Source: Oscillospiraceae bacterium
GTDB taxonomy: Bacteria; Bacillota; Clostridia; Oscillospirales; Ruminococcaceae
NCBI GenBank assembly: GCA_016296485.1
Contig: JAEDJF010000058.1
Span: forward strand, 1-9,119
DNA length: 9,119 bases
Reading direction: 5' to 3'
How positions within the stretch are numbered: position 1 is the stretch's first letter; each line of letters opens with the position of its first letter. The notes under the pieces were generated by a model, which was given only the letters and a program-made list of their open reading frames with translations, was not told the origin of the DNA and made no database searches. Of the stretch, positions 1 through 6,407 are shown piece after piece. The position numbers and the translations under genes are program-made.

Positions 1-13
1 CGACAGCTTTGTT

Positions 14-42
14 ATTATACCAAACCATTTTTCAATTGTCAA
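14..42 (-). promoter_or_regulatory. Consensus sigma-A promoter, leftward
   Basis: On the minus strand the -35 is TTGACA (37-42) and the -10 is TATAAT (14-19), separated by exactly 17 bases: a perfect match to the vegetative consensus. Transcription would start near position 7 and run off the left edge, so the gene it serves is not visible. It diverges from the tRNA-Arg promoter. Confidence 0.75.
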
Positions 43-65
43 TACCTTTTTTCGATTATTTTTTA

Positions 66-94
66 TTGATTTTTAATTTTTTTTGCGATATAAT
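66..94 (+). promoter_or_regulatory. Promoter of tRNA-Arg
   Basis: TTGATT (66-71) and TATAAT (89-94) are 17 bases apart, in a very AT-rich stretch. The predicted start near 101 lies about 50 bases before the tRNA, which leaves a short 5' leader for processing. There is no other gene between it and the tRNA. Confidence 0.75.
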
Positions 95-153
95 GTTAGA
101 GCTATGGAAATTCACAGATATATGTGCTACAATATAGCGGTAAACTTGAATAT

Positions 154-228
154 GCGCCTGTAGCTCAGTGGATAGAGCACCGGCCTCCGGAGCCGGGTGC
201 GTGGGTTCGATTCCCGTCAGGCGTACCA
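154..228 (+). tRNA. tRNA-Arg (anticodon CCG)
   Basis: The complete cloverleaf can be read. The acceptor GCGCCTG pairs with CAGGCGT, including one G-U pair. The D stem is GCTC/GAGC. The anticodon stem CCGGC/GCCGG encloses the loop CTCCGGA, which gives anticodon CCG and decodes CGG as arginine. The T arm contains TTCGATT, the discriminator is A, and CCA is encoded. The length is 75 nt. It stands alone, with its own promoter upstream and a terminator beginning at the CCA end. Confidence 0.96.
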
Positions 229-258
229 AAAGTCCCAGTCTTACGGCTGGGACTTTTA
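228..258 (+). terminator. Terminator of tRNA-Arg (bidirectional)
   Basis: AGTCCCAG (231-238) pairs with CTGGGACT (247-254), the stem is extended by flanking A/T pairs, and a T-run follows. The A-run on the other side makes it usable on the minus strand too, where it lies at the end of the small DUF2087-like remnant. Confidence 0.85.
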
Positions 259-405
259 CTTTATATTTTCCTTATATATCCCGTCTTTTCGCTCCATTAT
301 CCCCTCGGCTATCATATCGCGGCGAATGGTGCAGTAGTCATCTTCCCTTTGGCGCCGCTCCTCTGCTTCATCGGACTCCTCTTTTATTATATCTATAATA
401 TTCAT
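256..405 (-). pseudogene. Remnant of a DUF2087-like C-terminus (49 codons)
   Basis: An open frame of 49 codons from ATG 405 to TAA 256 encodes a hydrophilic peptide ending with DYCTIRRDMIAEGIMERKDG followed by IYK. This closely resembles the C-terminal signature of DUF2087 proteins (an aromatic or acidic lead, then TxRR, a hydrophobic stretch, ER, and a G-Y pair near the end). The usual domain is longer and its N-terminal half is missing here. The reading frame begins at the U-tail of the terminator of the upstream ATPase gene, with no convincing ribosome binding site or promoter of its own. I therefore read it as the stump of a deleted gene, although a tiny expressed protein cannot be excluded. 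The family assignment is from memory of the motif only. Confidence 0.4.
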
Positions 406-440
406 TATAAAATTAAGACCCCGCCGAAGCCGGCGAGGTC
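405..440 (-). terminator. Terminator of the AAA ATPase gene
   Basis: On the minus strand GACCTCGCCG pairs with CGGCGGGGTC (arms within 417-440, one G-U pair, short loop), followed by TCTTAATTTT. It lies 13 bases after the stop codon of the ATPase gene. Confidence 0.8.
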
Positions 441-453
441 CTTTAATTTAGGA

Positions 454-1830
454 TTATTTATACAGCCCGTCCACGTCCACCAGCCGGAGCTTCATATTTT
501 CGAGGTTGCGAAGCTCCCGGGGGAAGGGCTCCACCGAAAAGAGCATATCGAAGCGCTCCCAATACTCGGTGAAAAGGCGGTCGCGAGCACGAAGGCGCGA
601 AAGGAGTTTCTCGCCGGGCTCGGAGTAGCTCTGGCGGTACTCGGCAAAAAGAATCTGGCGGTTGCGCTGGTTCGCGGCGACGAGGGTCGCGTCGTCCCGC
701 TCTTTTAAAGAACCCCAATAGCCGGAAATTACCGACGCAAGGAGCGGAAGGTCGCCCTGTTTATTTTTGCGGGTCATATACTGAGCACAGACCTGCTCAT
801 AGAGCTTTCCGGAAATATAGGCGTCAACTTCCTCCGTAAGGTTTTTGAGCACCATTTTTCCCTCGCTGATGGCGGTTTTATTCGGAAGAACAAAACGGAA
901 CCAGAACGCCAGCGCCTTGGAATTTATAGTATAGATGCCCTTGCGGCTGGTGCCGTTTTCCTCGCCGAAGGGAATTTCGCGGCTCACAATCTGCATCTGG
1001 AGCAGGGTGAGGAGATATTTATTGACCTTCGTTGAGCTTTCGCCGGTTTTTGCCACTATCTCGTTTATGCGGCGGCAGCCCCCGGCAACGGCAAAGAGAA
1101 TTGAATTATAGAATTCCGGCTCCCGAAGCTCATCAAGAAACACCATCGGCGGCGCGGAAAAGAGCGCCGACTCCTCAGTGAGAAAGATATGGCGTATATT
1201 TTCCTCAAAGCTGAGCCCGGATTTTACAAGTTTAAGATACTCCGGGACGCCGCCGAGGCAGCAGTAGTAGCGGAGTTTGTCCCTGGAGCTCGTTCCCTGG
1301 GGAAGAAGCCTTGCCGCTTCGTAATAGTCCAGCTCCTCGAGCTTATAAATTATCGGGCGGCGCATCGCCGCGGCGGAATTTTCCGCAAGAATCTCGCTCT
1401 CGGTGAAAAACGGGCGCCCGCAGGCGGCGGCGACGCAAAGGTTCGCCGTTCTCCACTCGTTTTCAAAGGCGGCGCGAAAATCCTTGAGCACGGTTCTGTC
1501 CTCAAAAACAAGGTCGGCGAAATCGTCTATAGCAAGAAGAAGGCGCTCGCTTTTTGAAAGCTCTGCAATTCGGGCGAAAGCCTCTTTCCAACGGGGGAAG
1601 CTCTCCTCCTCCCCGGTGTATTCGGAGACGGCTTTTTCAAAAAGCCGGAGGTTCATAAAGGAGTTGAGCTTTTGGGCGGAGAAAAAAACGCATTTTTTGC
1701 CCTTTGCGAACTCGGCAAGGAGCTTCGTTTTTCCGCAGCGGTGGCTTCCGTAAACTACGATAAACTTCGGACCCGCCGAAGCGTAGTTCTTCTCCATCGA
1801 ATCAAGTTTTCCCTCTCTGCCCACAAGCAT
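454..1830 (-). CDS. Archaeal-type AAA ATPase with DUF234-like tail
   Basis: 458-residue ATP-binding protein of the ATPase_2/DUF234 type. The P-loop is GSHRCGKT (about 28-35) and the Walker B-like strand LLLAIDDF is at about 97-104. A winged-helix segment follows, with RINEIVAKTGESSTKVNKYL as its recognition-helix region, then an FWFRFVLPN motif typical of these proteins. The C-terminus resembles the DUF234 restriction-endonuclease-like fold. There the usual EIDIVA and GECKW motifs seem replaced by DATLVA and AEYRQ, so the nuclease-like site is probably dead. The biological role of the family is poorly defined. I chose ATG 1830 over the in-frame TTG at 1836 because GGGGG (1840-1844) is 9 bases from the ATG but only 3 from the TTG. 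The gene is monocistronic, with its own promoter (1888-1916) and terminator. Confidence 0.88.
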   Translation of the reverse strand: MLVGREGKLDSMEKNYASAGPKFIVVYGSHRCGKTKLLAEFAKGKKCVFFSAQKLNSFMNLRLFEKAVSEYTGEEESFPRWKEAFARIAELSKSERLLLAIDDFADLVFEDRTVLKDFRAAFENEWRTANLCVAAACGRPFFTESEILAENSAAAMRRPIIYKLEELDYYEAARLLPQGTSSRDKLRYYCCLGGVPEYLKLVKSGLSFEENIRHIFLTEESALFSAPPMVFLDELREPEFYNSILFAVAGGCRRINEIVAKTGESSTKVNKYLLTLLQMQIVSREIPFGEENGTSRKGIYTINSKALAFWFRFVLPNKTAISEGKMVLKNLTEEVDAYISGKLYEQVCAQYMTRKNKQGDLPLLASVISGYWGSLKERDDATLVAANQRNRQILFAEYRQSYSEPGEKLLSRLRARDRLFTEYWERFDMLFSVEPFPRELRNLENMKLRLVDVDGLYK

Positions 1831-1887
1831 TGTCAAACGCCCCCAAAATTTTATATATTTTAGGTTATTATAATTCTGTGGCTTTTA

Positions 1888-1916
1888 ATTTTAGCAAAGG
1901 CGTCCTATTTTGTCAA
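1888..1916 (-). promoter_or_regulatory. Promoter of the AAA ATPase gene
   Basis: Minus strand TTGACA (1911-1916) and TAAAAT (1888-1893) with a 17-base spacer, giving a leader of about 50 bases before ATG 1830. The -35 is perfect and the -10 has one mismatch. Confidence 0.78.
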
Positions 1917-1955
1917 TAGACCGAGGCGGAATTAAAGTATTTTCGCAAAAAGCGC

Positions 1956-1987
1956 AAAAAAACGCCCGGGTGGAGAGGACCCGGGCG
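1956..1987 (-). terminator. Terminator of the NPSTG surface-protein gene
   Basis: CGCCCGGGT (1963-1971) and ACCCGGGCG (1979-1987) form a nine-base-pair GC-rich stem with a 7-base loop. On the minus strand it is followed by seven T (1956-1962). It lies 43 bases after the stop of the surface-protein gene. Confidence 0.88.
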
Positions 1988-2030
1988 GATTTTATGAAAA
2001 GAGTGTTTTAATGTCCTTAAAGTTTACTGA

Positions 2031-3614
2031 TTATTTTCTCTTTTTAAGAGAAACAGCCGCAGCTGCAGCAAGTGAAACAACAGCCATTGCGGAAGCAACG
2101 CCGATCATATCCGCAGCACCGGTGCTGGGGTTGTTTTCGGAGCCGGAGCCGGAACCGCCGTTGCTGCCGGAACCGGAGCCGGAGCCGCCGTTACCGGTGT
2201 TTACTTTCTCTGCGCTGAGGATGTATTTGCCGAGAGTGGAGCCCGCTTTGCGCTCGATCTCAAGCTCAACCTCGTCGTAGAGGTTTACTTTGCTGTAGTC
2301 AATGACAAGCTCGGTGTCTTTGCCGTCGATGTAGAGGTGGAATTTCACCTGCTCGGATTCCTCAAGGCTGAGACCGAATTTGCTGAGAAGCTCGCCGTAG
2401 GTGCAGCCGGGCTTCCAGGTGACGGTGAAATCGCTTGCGATGGGCTGGGTGCCGTAGAAGGTGAGGTAGTAGTAATCGAAAACGGGCTTGCCGTCAACTT
2501 TTTTGTACTCCTCGTCGCTCTCGTTGAGGAAGTTTACGCCGCTCTGGGTGGTGGCGACTTCGTCAATCTCAACAATAACGCTGGGGTTTACCGCGCTGTT
2601 GGCAAGGGTAAGACCTTTGCCTGCGATGGAGCGGAAGCTGGTGGTGGAGATTACGAAAGCCTTATCGGTGGAAACTTTGTTTCCGTAGTAATCCCAGTAA
2701 CCGAAGTCGGACTTGCTGGTGGGCTCGTTGATCGGGAAGATCTCGCCCTTTGCGCCGGCTTTGAAGTTTTCGGAGTAGTACTCAACGGTGTCTTTGGAAG
2801 CGATTGCAACGTCGGCTACAACGTTGTTTTTGATACCGGTGTAAGCTTTGCCGTCGGCAACGCCGGTTGCTTTCGCGGTGAAGGAGCCGATTGCATAGTC
2901 AACGCCGAAGTTGTTTGCGATTTTAACTTTGATGATGTGAACGTCCTGGTTGCACTCAGCAACGTATTTGCTGGTCTTGCCCTCGTTGTTGAGCATTTTT
3001 GCAACAGCCTTTACCTCGGTGTAATCGGTGGAAGCCTTTACGGTCTCAACGGTCACAACGGTCTGTTCGGTTTTGTCAGCGTTGTAGGAAGTGCCTTCCT
3101 CGGTGGTGCCGCCCATTGCGTAAGAAACGGCGGGTTTGCCCTCCTCGGTGACGTTGAAGGTGTCGGTCTCCTCGTCATAGGTACCTTTGTTTACAACAGT
3201 GGTGATTTTGTCGTAAGCGATAACGGAACCGCTTTTGCTGTCGTTTACGCTGAAGGTGATTTCATCGCTGATGGACTTCCAAACTTCGTCGTCCGCAGAA
3301 TATACTGCGGGGTCGTAGTTAAGAACCTCGGCGGAAACAATGCCGGTGGTGTCAACCTTGATGTTTTTATAGGTGTTGGGTTTAAAAATCATTGCGAAAT
3401 ATACAGTGCCGCCGATACCGTTGGTGTAGTAAGTTGCGCCTTCTTCGGTGGTAGAGGTGGCGGTCCAGATGTCAGCATCGGAAATCTTGATGTAGGTGCC
3501 GGATGCGCTGTTGATCTCTTCGCTAAGGTCGATTACGGGAATTTCAGCAAATGCGGAAACGCCCATAGCGCAGATCATAAGAACGCAAAGCACAAGAGCA
3601 AGAGCTTTCTTCAT
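2031..3614 (-). CDS. Secreted, probably sortase-anchored surface protein (NPSTG)
   Basis: 527 residues. Residues 1-23 are a classic signal peptide (MKK, hydrophobic core, cleavage after AFA). The C-terminus has NPSTG (495-499), a hydrophobic Ala/Val-rich segment (about 502-523) and KKRK, the three-part layout of a cell-wall sorting signal with Asn in place of the usual Leu of LPXTG. Before it lies a Gly/Ser-only linker (about 472-494). The mature part is Thr/Lys/Glu/Val-rich, apparently beta-rich, with only two cysteines, and I recognise no catalytic domain. The ribosome binding site GGAGG (3625-3629) lies ten bases before ATG 3614. The gene has its own terminator and an elaborate upstream region, which suggests strong regulated expression. 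No sortase gene is in the window, so anchoring is inferred. An adhesin or S-layer-like role is possible but unproven. Confidence 0.85.
   Translation of the reverse strand: MKKALALVLCVLMICAMGVSAFAEIPVIDLSEEINSASGTYIKISDADIWTATSTTEEGATYYTNGIGGTVYFAMIFKPNTYKNIKVDTTGIVSAEVLNYDPAVYSADDEVWKSISDEITFSVNDSKSGSVIAYDKITTVVNKGTYDEETDTFNVTEEGKPAVSYAMGGTTEEGTSYNADKTEQTVVTVETVKASTDYTEVKAVAKMLNNEGKTSKYVAECNQDVHIIKVKIANNFGVDYAIGSFTAKATGVADGKAYTGIKNNVVADVAIASKDTVEYYSENFKAGAKGEIFPINEPTSKSDFGYWDYYGNKVSTDKAFVISTTSFRSIAGKGLTLANSAVNPSVIVEIDEVATTQSGVNFLNESDEEYKKVDGKPVFDYYYLTFYGTQPIASDFTVTWKPGCTYGELLSKFGLSLEESEQVKFHLYIDGKDTELVIDYSKVNLYDEVELEIERKAGSTLGKYILSAEKVNTGNGGSGSGSGSNGGSGSGSENNPSTGAADMIGVASAMAVVSLAAAAAVSLKKRK
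2138..2190. repeat. Hexamer-type repeats encoding the Gly/Ser linker
   Basis: Near-tandem copies of GGAGCC/GGAACC units are broken once by TTGCTGCCG. In the surface-protein frame they encode alternating Gly-Ser with one Asn-Gly-Gly interruption, forming the flexible spacer before the sorting signal. Such tracts are prone to slippage, so linker length may vary between strains. Confidence 0.7.
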
Positions 3615-3655
3615 TTTAAAACTTCCTCCGTTTTAATTTTATGTTTTTTCTTTTT

Positions 3656-3690
3656 GCGGAAAAGTTCCGTGCTCTCCAACACGGTTCCGC
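3656..3690 (-). promoter_or_regulatory. 5'-terminal mRNA stem-loop of the surface-protein gene
   Basis: GCGGAA (3656-3661) pairs with TTCCGC (3685-3690) and CCGTG (3667-3671) pairs with CACGG (3680-3684), with a five-base bulge on one side only and an 8-base loop. It is followed on the minus strand by an A-rich, not T-rich, stretch, so it is not a terminator. The predicted transcript start (about 3691) coincides with the base of the stem, so the mRNA would begin with this hairpin. A role in mRNA stability is inference. Confidence 0.5.
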
Positions 3691-3697
3691 AGGACAG

Positions 3698-3726
3698 ATT
3701 GTAGCCTCGTGCGACAATTTTTCCGA
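3698..3726 (-). promoter_or_regulatory. Candidate promoter of the surface-protein gene
   Basis: Minus strand TACAAT (3698-3703) is a good -10. The hexamer 17 bases upstream, TCGGAA (3721-3726), matches the -35 consensus at only three positions. A weak -35 overlapped by a palindrome suggests dependence on an activator. I found no better promoter between the SipL-like gene's terminator and the start codon. Confidence 0.4.
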
Positions 3727-3757
3727 AAGCATTTCGGTCAAAACCGTCGGTTTTGAC
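3723..3757. promoter_or_regulatory. Two adjacent palindromes, candidate operator sites
   Basis: CCGAAAGCATTTCGG (3723-3737; arms of six around three bases) is directly followed by GTCAAAACC (3737-3745), three bases, and GGTTTTGAC (3749-3757), a perfect nine-base inverted repeat. They share base 3737 and lie on and just upstream of the candidate -35 of the surface-protein gene. That position suits a dimeric regulator. Neither is followed by a T-run, so they are not terminators. Confidence 0.5.
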
Positions 3758-3884
3758 AAGGCAAAATCATTTTCCAAAAAGGTTTTTATGCAAGATTTGA
3801 AAGCTCTTCCGGAACATATGGAAACAGAGGAAAATTTGGTTTAACCGAGGAATTTCCTTCTTTCACAAAGTCATCATACTGGGC

Positions 3885-3923
3885 AAAAAACGCCCCTTTC
3901 CATTCGGAAAGGGACGCTTTTTT
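3885..3923. terminator. Bidirectional terminator after the SipL-like gene
   Basis: CGCCCCTTTCC (3891-3901) pairs with GGAAAGGGACG (3906-3916) around a 4-base loop, with one G-U pair in the minus-strand RNA. Six T follow on the minus strand (3885-3890) and a CTTTTTTC run on the plus strand. It ends the SipL-like transcript. The stretch between it and the surface-protein start (about 3755-3884) holds no gene I can support. Confidence 0.85.
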
Positions 3924-3936
3924 CTTATATATACAT

Positions 3937-5451
3937 TTATTTAGGTATAACGAGCATCTTCCGGGCGGAGAGGACCTCCTCCGAAAGCCCGTTTTCGGAA
4001 ACGATTCCGTCAAGGGGGGTGCGGTGGCTTTTGGCGATGTTCCAGATTTCCTCCCCCGGCTCGGCGTAGTAGAGCACCACCGCCGCGTCGCCCCGGTCGA
4101 TTTTCTTGTTTTCGTCCACGGTACAGGCGGTTAGAGCGTTTTTCGTAACGGAGGTATATACCGTTCCGTCGATGACTACGCTTGCGGAAATTTCGACGCT
4201 GCCGCCCCTTGTGAGGGTATAGTCCTCGTTTGCGACGATGGCGGAAAGATTATAGAACGCGGTCTTTCTTCCGGCGGCGGGGGACGAAAGCTCCCGCTCC
4301 ACGGTTTTTTCGTAATAGGCTACGCTGTCCTCCGAATCCCGTGCGAACATACAAAGTCTGAGGGAATAGAGGATTTTGCCCTCGGAATCCGGGCGCGGCT
4401 GGCTCTGGACCTCGGTCCAAAGGTCGATAATTTTCTCAACGCTCGTCGGAAGCTCCATTTTTTCGCTCACTTCCTCGGTGAGCTCCACCGGGAAGACCCT
4501 GTCGATGACCGTGAGCTTTCCGTTTTCGACGGAATTTTCAAACTCCGTCGAAAACATATCCGTCAGAAACTCGGTGGAATCCGTCCGATATACCCTCGCG
4601 AAAGCTCCGACCTTGATTTTGACGAGGAGCGAAGCCCCGTCCTCGGAGGGGGTGAGCTCCGGGAAGTCCGCCCGGTACGACGCGTCGCAGGTATCGGTCA
4701 TAAGTACGCCCGGGGCGTCTATCATCCTGCTCACGGGAAAACTGAAGGAGGAGGTGAAGTATTCCTTTTCGGCTTCCCCGTCCGCTTCCTCCGGGGACCA
4801 GAATACTTTCACCCTTACTTCGCCTTTTGTTACGATTTTATCCTGAATAACGTGACATTCGTTTACTGCCGCAGAAACGGCGGTGCGAACCGCCCGCCCG
4901 AAGGGCGGCTTTCCGTAGCCGAGCTCGCCTTTTTCCTCGACGGTGAAGCTCTTGAAATACTCCCCGGCTATGGTCACCATATCGGTGCTGTCCGTTTTAC
5001 AGACGGCGCCCGCTCCCTCGGCAGCTTTTACAAACTCCCGCTCCTCCGTTCCAACGGTTCGGAGCGTAAGATTAAGGCTTCCGTGAAGGTCGATCCTTCT
5101 TTTATTGACCGCGCGGCAGCTGAATTCGTCCGCGACGGCCTCCGCCTCTGCGGCGGAGATATTGCCCTCCCTCACAAAATTGTGGCTGAAGGGCTGAACC
5201 TGACCGCAGAAGCAAAACTCTCCCTCTTCCGAAACATAGTTTACTTCTATACTGACATTCCCGGATACTGTTTCTCCGGTCCCGTCGGAAAATACCGGCG
5301 AAGTTACGGCTTTCGCCGTATAGCGCAGGATTTTCATTACGTCGGGATAATAGTCCGGCAGTATCAACGAGCACTCAACCGGAAGGACAGCCTTTTTTTC
5401 ATTCGGAGTTCCACAGCATATTGCCGTACTTCTCGTAACATCAAGCTCCAT
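3937..5451 (-). CDS. SPOCS (DUF3794) and LysM protein, SipL-like
   Basis: 504 residues. The N-terminal part contains a SPOCS/DUF3794 signature with PDYYPDVMKILRY at about 32-44. Further SPOCS-like stretches follow, for example around the segment beginning VNECHVIQDKIVTKGEVRVK. The last 44 residues (461-504), starting after YYAEPG and ending VIPK, are a LysM domain. Architecture and length resemble Clostridioides difficile SipL (about 517 aa), which binds SpoIVA and is needed for spore coat assembly around the forespore. Clostridia often carry several DUF3794 proteins, so I call it SipL-like rather than assign the symbol. There is no signal peptide, consistent with action in the mother-cell cytoplasm. 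The start is ATG 5451 with AAGGAGAGG just upstream. It is transcribed alone: a terminator lies upstream at 5523-5553, so a promoter must sit between. Confidence 0.85.
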   Translation of the reverse strand: MELDVTRSTAICCGTPNEKKAVLPVECSLILPDYYPDVMKILRYTAKAVTSPVFSDGTGETVSGNVSIEVNYVSEEGEFCFCGQVQPFSHNFVREGNISAAEAEAVADEFSCRAVNKRRIDLHGSLNLTLRTVGTEEREFVKAAEGAGAVCKTDSTDMVTIAGEYFKSFTVEEKGELGYGKPPFGRAVRTAVSAAVNECHVIQDKIVTKGEVRVKVFWSPEEADGEAEKEYFTSSFSFPVSRMIDAPGVLMTDTCDASYRADFPELTPSEDGASLLVKIKVGAFARVYRTDSTEFLTDMFSTEFENSVENGKLTVIDRVFPVELTEEVSEKMELPTSVEKIIDLWTEVQSQPRPDSEGKILYSLRLCMFARDSEDSVAYYEKTVERELSSPAAGRKTAFYNLSAIVANEDYTLTRGGSVEISASVVIDGTVYTSVTKNALTACTVDENKKIDRGDAAVVLYYAEPGEEIWNIAKSHRTPLDGIVSENGLSEEVLSARKMLVIPK

Positions 5452-5482
5452 AAGAATTCCTCTCCTTTTCGTTTTCTTTTTC

Positions 5483-5511
5483 AGAATATGCTTGCGGGAG
5501 AGGTTTAAGAA
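5483..5511 (-). promoter_or_regulatory. Possible sigma-E-like promoter of the SipL-like gene
   Basis: The minus-strand octamer CATATTCT (5483-5490) resembles the sporulation sigma-E -10 element (CATACANT type), and a TTCTTAA-like hexamer region lies 14 bases upstream. The position fits: only about 70 bases separate the upstream terminator from the start codon. No good vegetative promoter is visible there. The match is weak. Confidence 0.25.
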
Positions 5512-5522
5512 CCGATTTTAAG

Positions 5523-5553
5523 AAAAAAATACGGGGCGGCGCTGCCGCCCCGT
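5523..5553 (-). terminator. Terminator of the metallophosphoesterase gene
   Basis: ACGGGGCGGC (5531-5540) and GCCGCCCCGT (5544-5553) form a perfect ten-base-pair stem with a 3-base loop. On the minus strand it is followed by ATTTTTTT (5523-5530). It lies 11 bases after the phosphoesterase stop codon. Confidence 0.9.
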
Positions 5554-5564
5554 TATATTTGTAT

Positions 5565-6041
5565 CTATATCTCTACGGTGTGCATATGGATTCCGGCTTT
5601 TGTGACGTCGATTATTCCGTAGCTTTTGGCGCCCTCCCTCGGGCGGGCGCAGCTTCCCGGGTTCATAATATAGAGCCCGTCCTCATAGCCGACGTAGGCG
5701 ACGTGAGTATGACCGTAAAGAAGAATATCCGCCCCGAATTTTTTCGCCTCGGCAATCGCTGGACCGAGGGCGTATTTGACGCCGAAGTCGGCGCCGTGGG
5801 TTAGGAATATCTTTTTTCCGCCGAAATCGGCAAGGTCATAGGTCGGCTTTTCCGAGCCCCAGTCGCAGTTCCCCGCCACGAAAAGGATTTTTTTATTGTT
5901 ATATACGTAGCTTAAAAGCTCCGCCTCTTTTTCGCCGTCCCCGAGGTGGATAAAAAGCTCGGCGTCCTCAAGATGACGCTCCATTATTTTTTCAAGCACG
6001 TCGTAATTTCCGTGGCTGTCCGAAAAAACTATTGCCCGCAA
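5565..6041 (-). CDS. YfcE/MJ0936-family metallophosphoesterase
   Basis: 158 residues, the normal size for this compact calcineurin-like phosphoesterase family. All metal-binding motifs are present in order: SDSHGN (7-12, Asp8 and His10), LGDGE (33-37, Asp35), GNCDW (57-61, Asn58), THG (81-83, His82) and GHTH (110-113). Members hydrolyse phosphodiester bonds using two divalent metals, and the physiological substrate is usually unknown. The start is a TTG at 6041, preceded by AAGGCGG about 8 bases upstream. There is no ATG or GTG alternative before an in-frame stop. A promoter with a perfect -10 lies upstream, and the gene diverges from the three-gene operon starting at 6164. It is cytoplasmic, with no signal peptide. 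Confidence 0.92.
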   Translation of the reverse strand: MRAIVFSDSHGNYDVLEKIMERHLEDAELFIHLGDGEKEAELLSYVYNNKKILFVAGNCDWGSEKPTYDLADFGGKKIFLTHGADFGVKYALGPAIAEAKKFGADILLYGHTHVAYVGYEDGLYIMNPGSCARPREGAKSYGIIDVTKAGIHMHTVEI

Positions 6042-6099
6042 GGCTTTCGCCGCCTTTCTTTAAAATCGGAATATCGCCAAAAGGTTTTTCATATCAGTT

Positions 6100-6128
6100 A
6101 TTATATTCCGTTTTCCGCGTTTGCACAA
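6100..6128 (-). promoter_or_regulatory. Promoter of the metallophosphoesterase gene
   Basis: Minus strand TTGTGC (6123-6128), 17-base spacer, TATAAT (6100-6105), giving a leader of about 50 bases. The plus-strand operon starting at 6164 must have its promoter in the same 122-base interval. The best plus-strand -10 I see is TATTTT (6135-6140), which has no convincing -35. Confidence 0.65.
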
Positions 6129-6163
6129 GACGGATATTTTAGCTTTGAAAGGCGGAATCTCTT

Positions 6164-6406
6164 ATGAACAATATTCCGAATCTCACCCCGGCGCAGCAGC
6201 AGGCACTTCTCAAAATGGCGAGCGAAAAGCTCAGAATGGAACAGTCAAAAATCGAGTCGGCAATAAGAAGCGGAAACGTAAACACCCTCGGAAACCGGGC
6301 GGGAATACAGATTGAAAAGTACTTGAACGACCCGAAGGCGGTCGAAAAAATTCTTGCGGACCCAAACGCCCAGGCAATGATCAAAAAAATGATCGGAGGC
6401 GGTTAA
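6164..6406 (+). CDS. Small helical protein of unknown function (80 aa)
   Basis: First gene of a three-gene operon. It is predicted mostly alpha-helical, rich in Gln, Lys and Ala, with no signal peptide or membrane segment. The N-terminal part (LTPAQQQALLKMASEKLRME) reads as an amphipathic helix. The C-terminal part contains KYLNDPKAVEKILADPNAQA, two copies of a xDPxAxxxIL-like pattern, and ends KKMIGGG. Similar short proteins with an N-[DP]-x-A repeat occur in other Clostridia as far as I recall, but I know no assigned function. The start ATG 6164 has GGCGG eight bases upstream. The next gene begins one base after the stop, so the two are very likely translated together. Confidence 0.78.
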   Translation: MNNIPNLTPAQQQALLKMASEKLRMEQSKIESAIRSGNVNTLGNRAGIQIEKYLNDPKAVEKILADPNAQAMIKKMIGGG

Positions 6407-6407
6407 C

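Noticed and set aside
1828..1836. TTG start for the ATPase two codons upstream of ATG 1830
   Set aside because: The GGGGG site is only 3 bases from the TTG but 9 from the ATG, so the ATG is the better start.
2337..3704. A 455-codon plus-strand open frame
   Set aside because: It is an exact shadow of the surface-protein gene, has implausible Gly/Val/Ala-rich composition and no ribosome binding site, whereas the minus strand has a signal peptide and a sorting signal.
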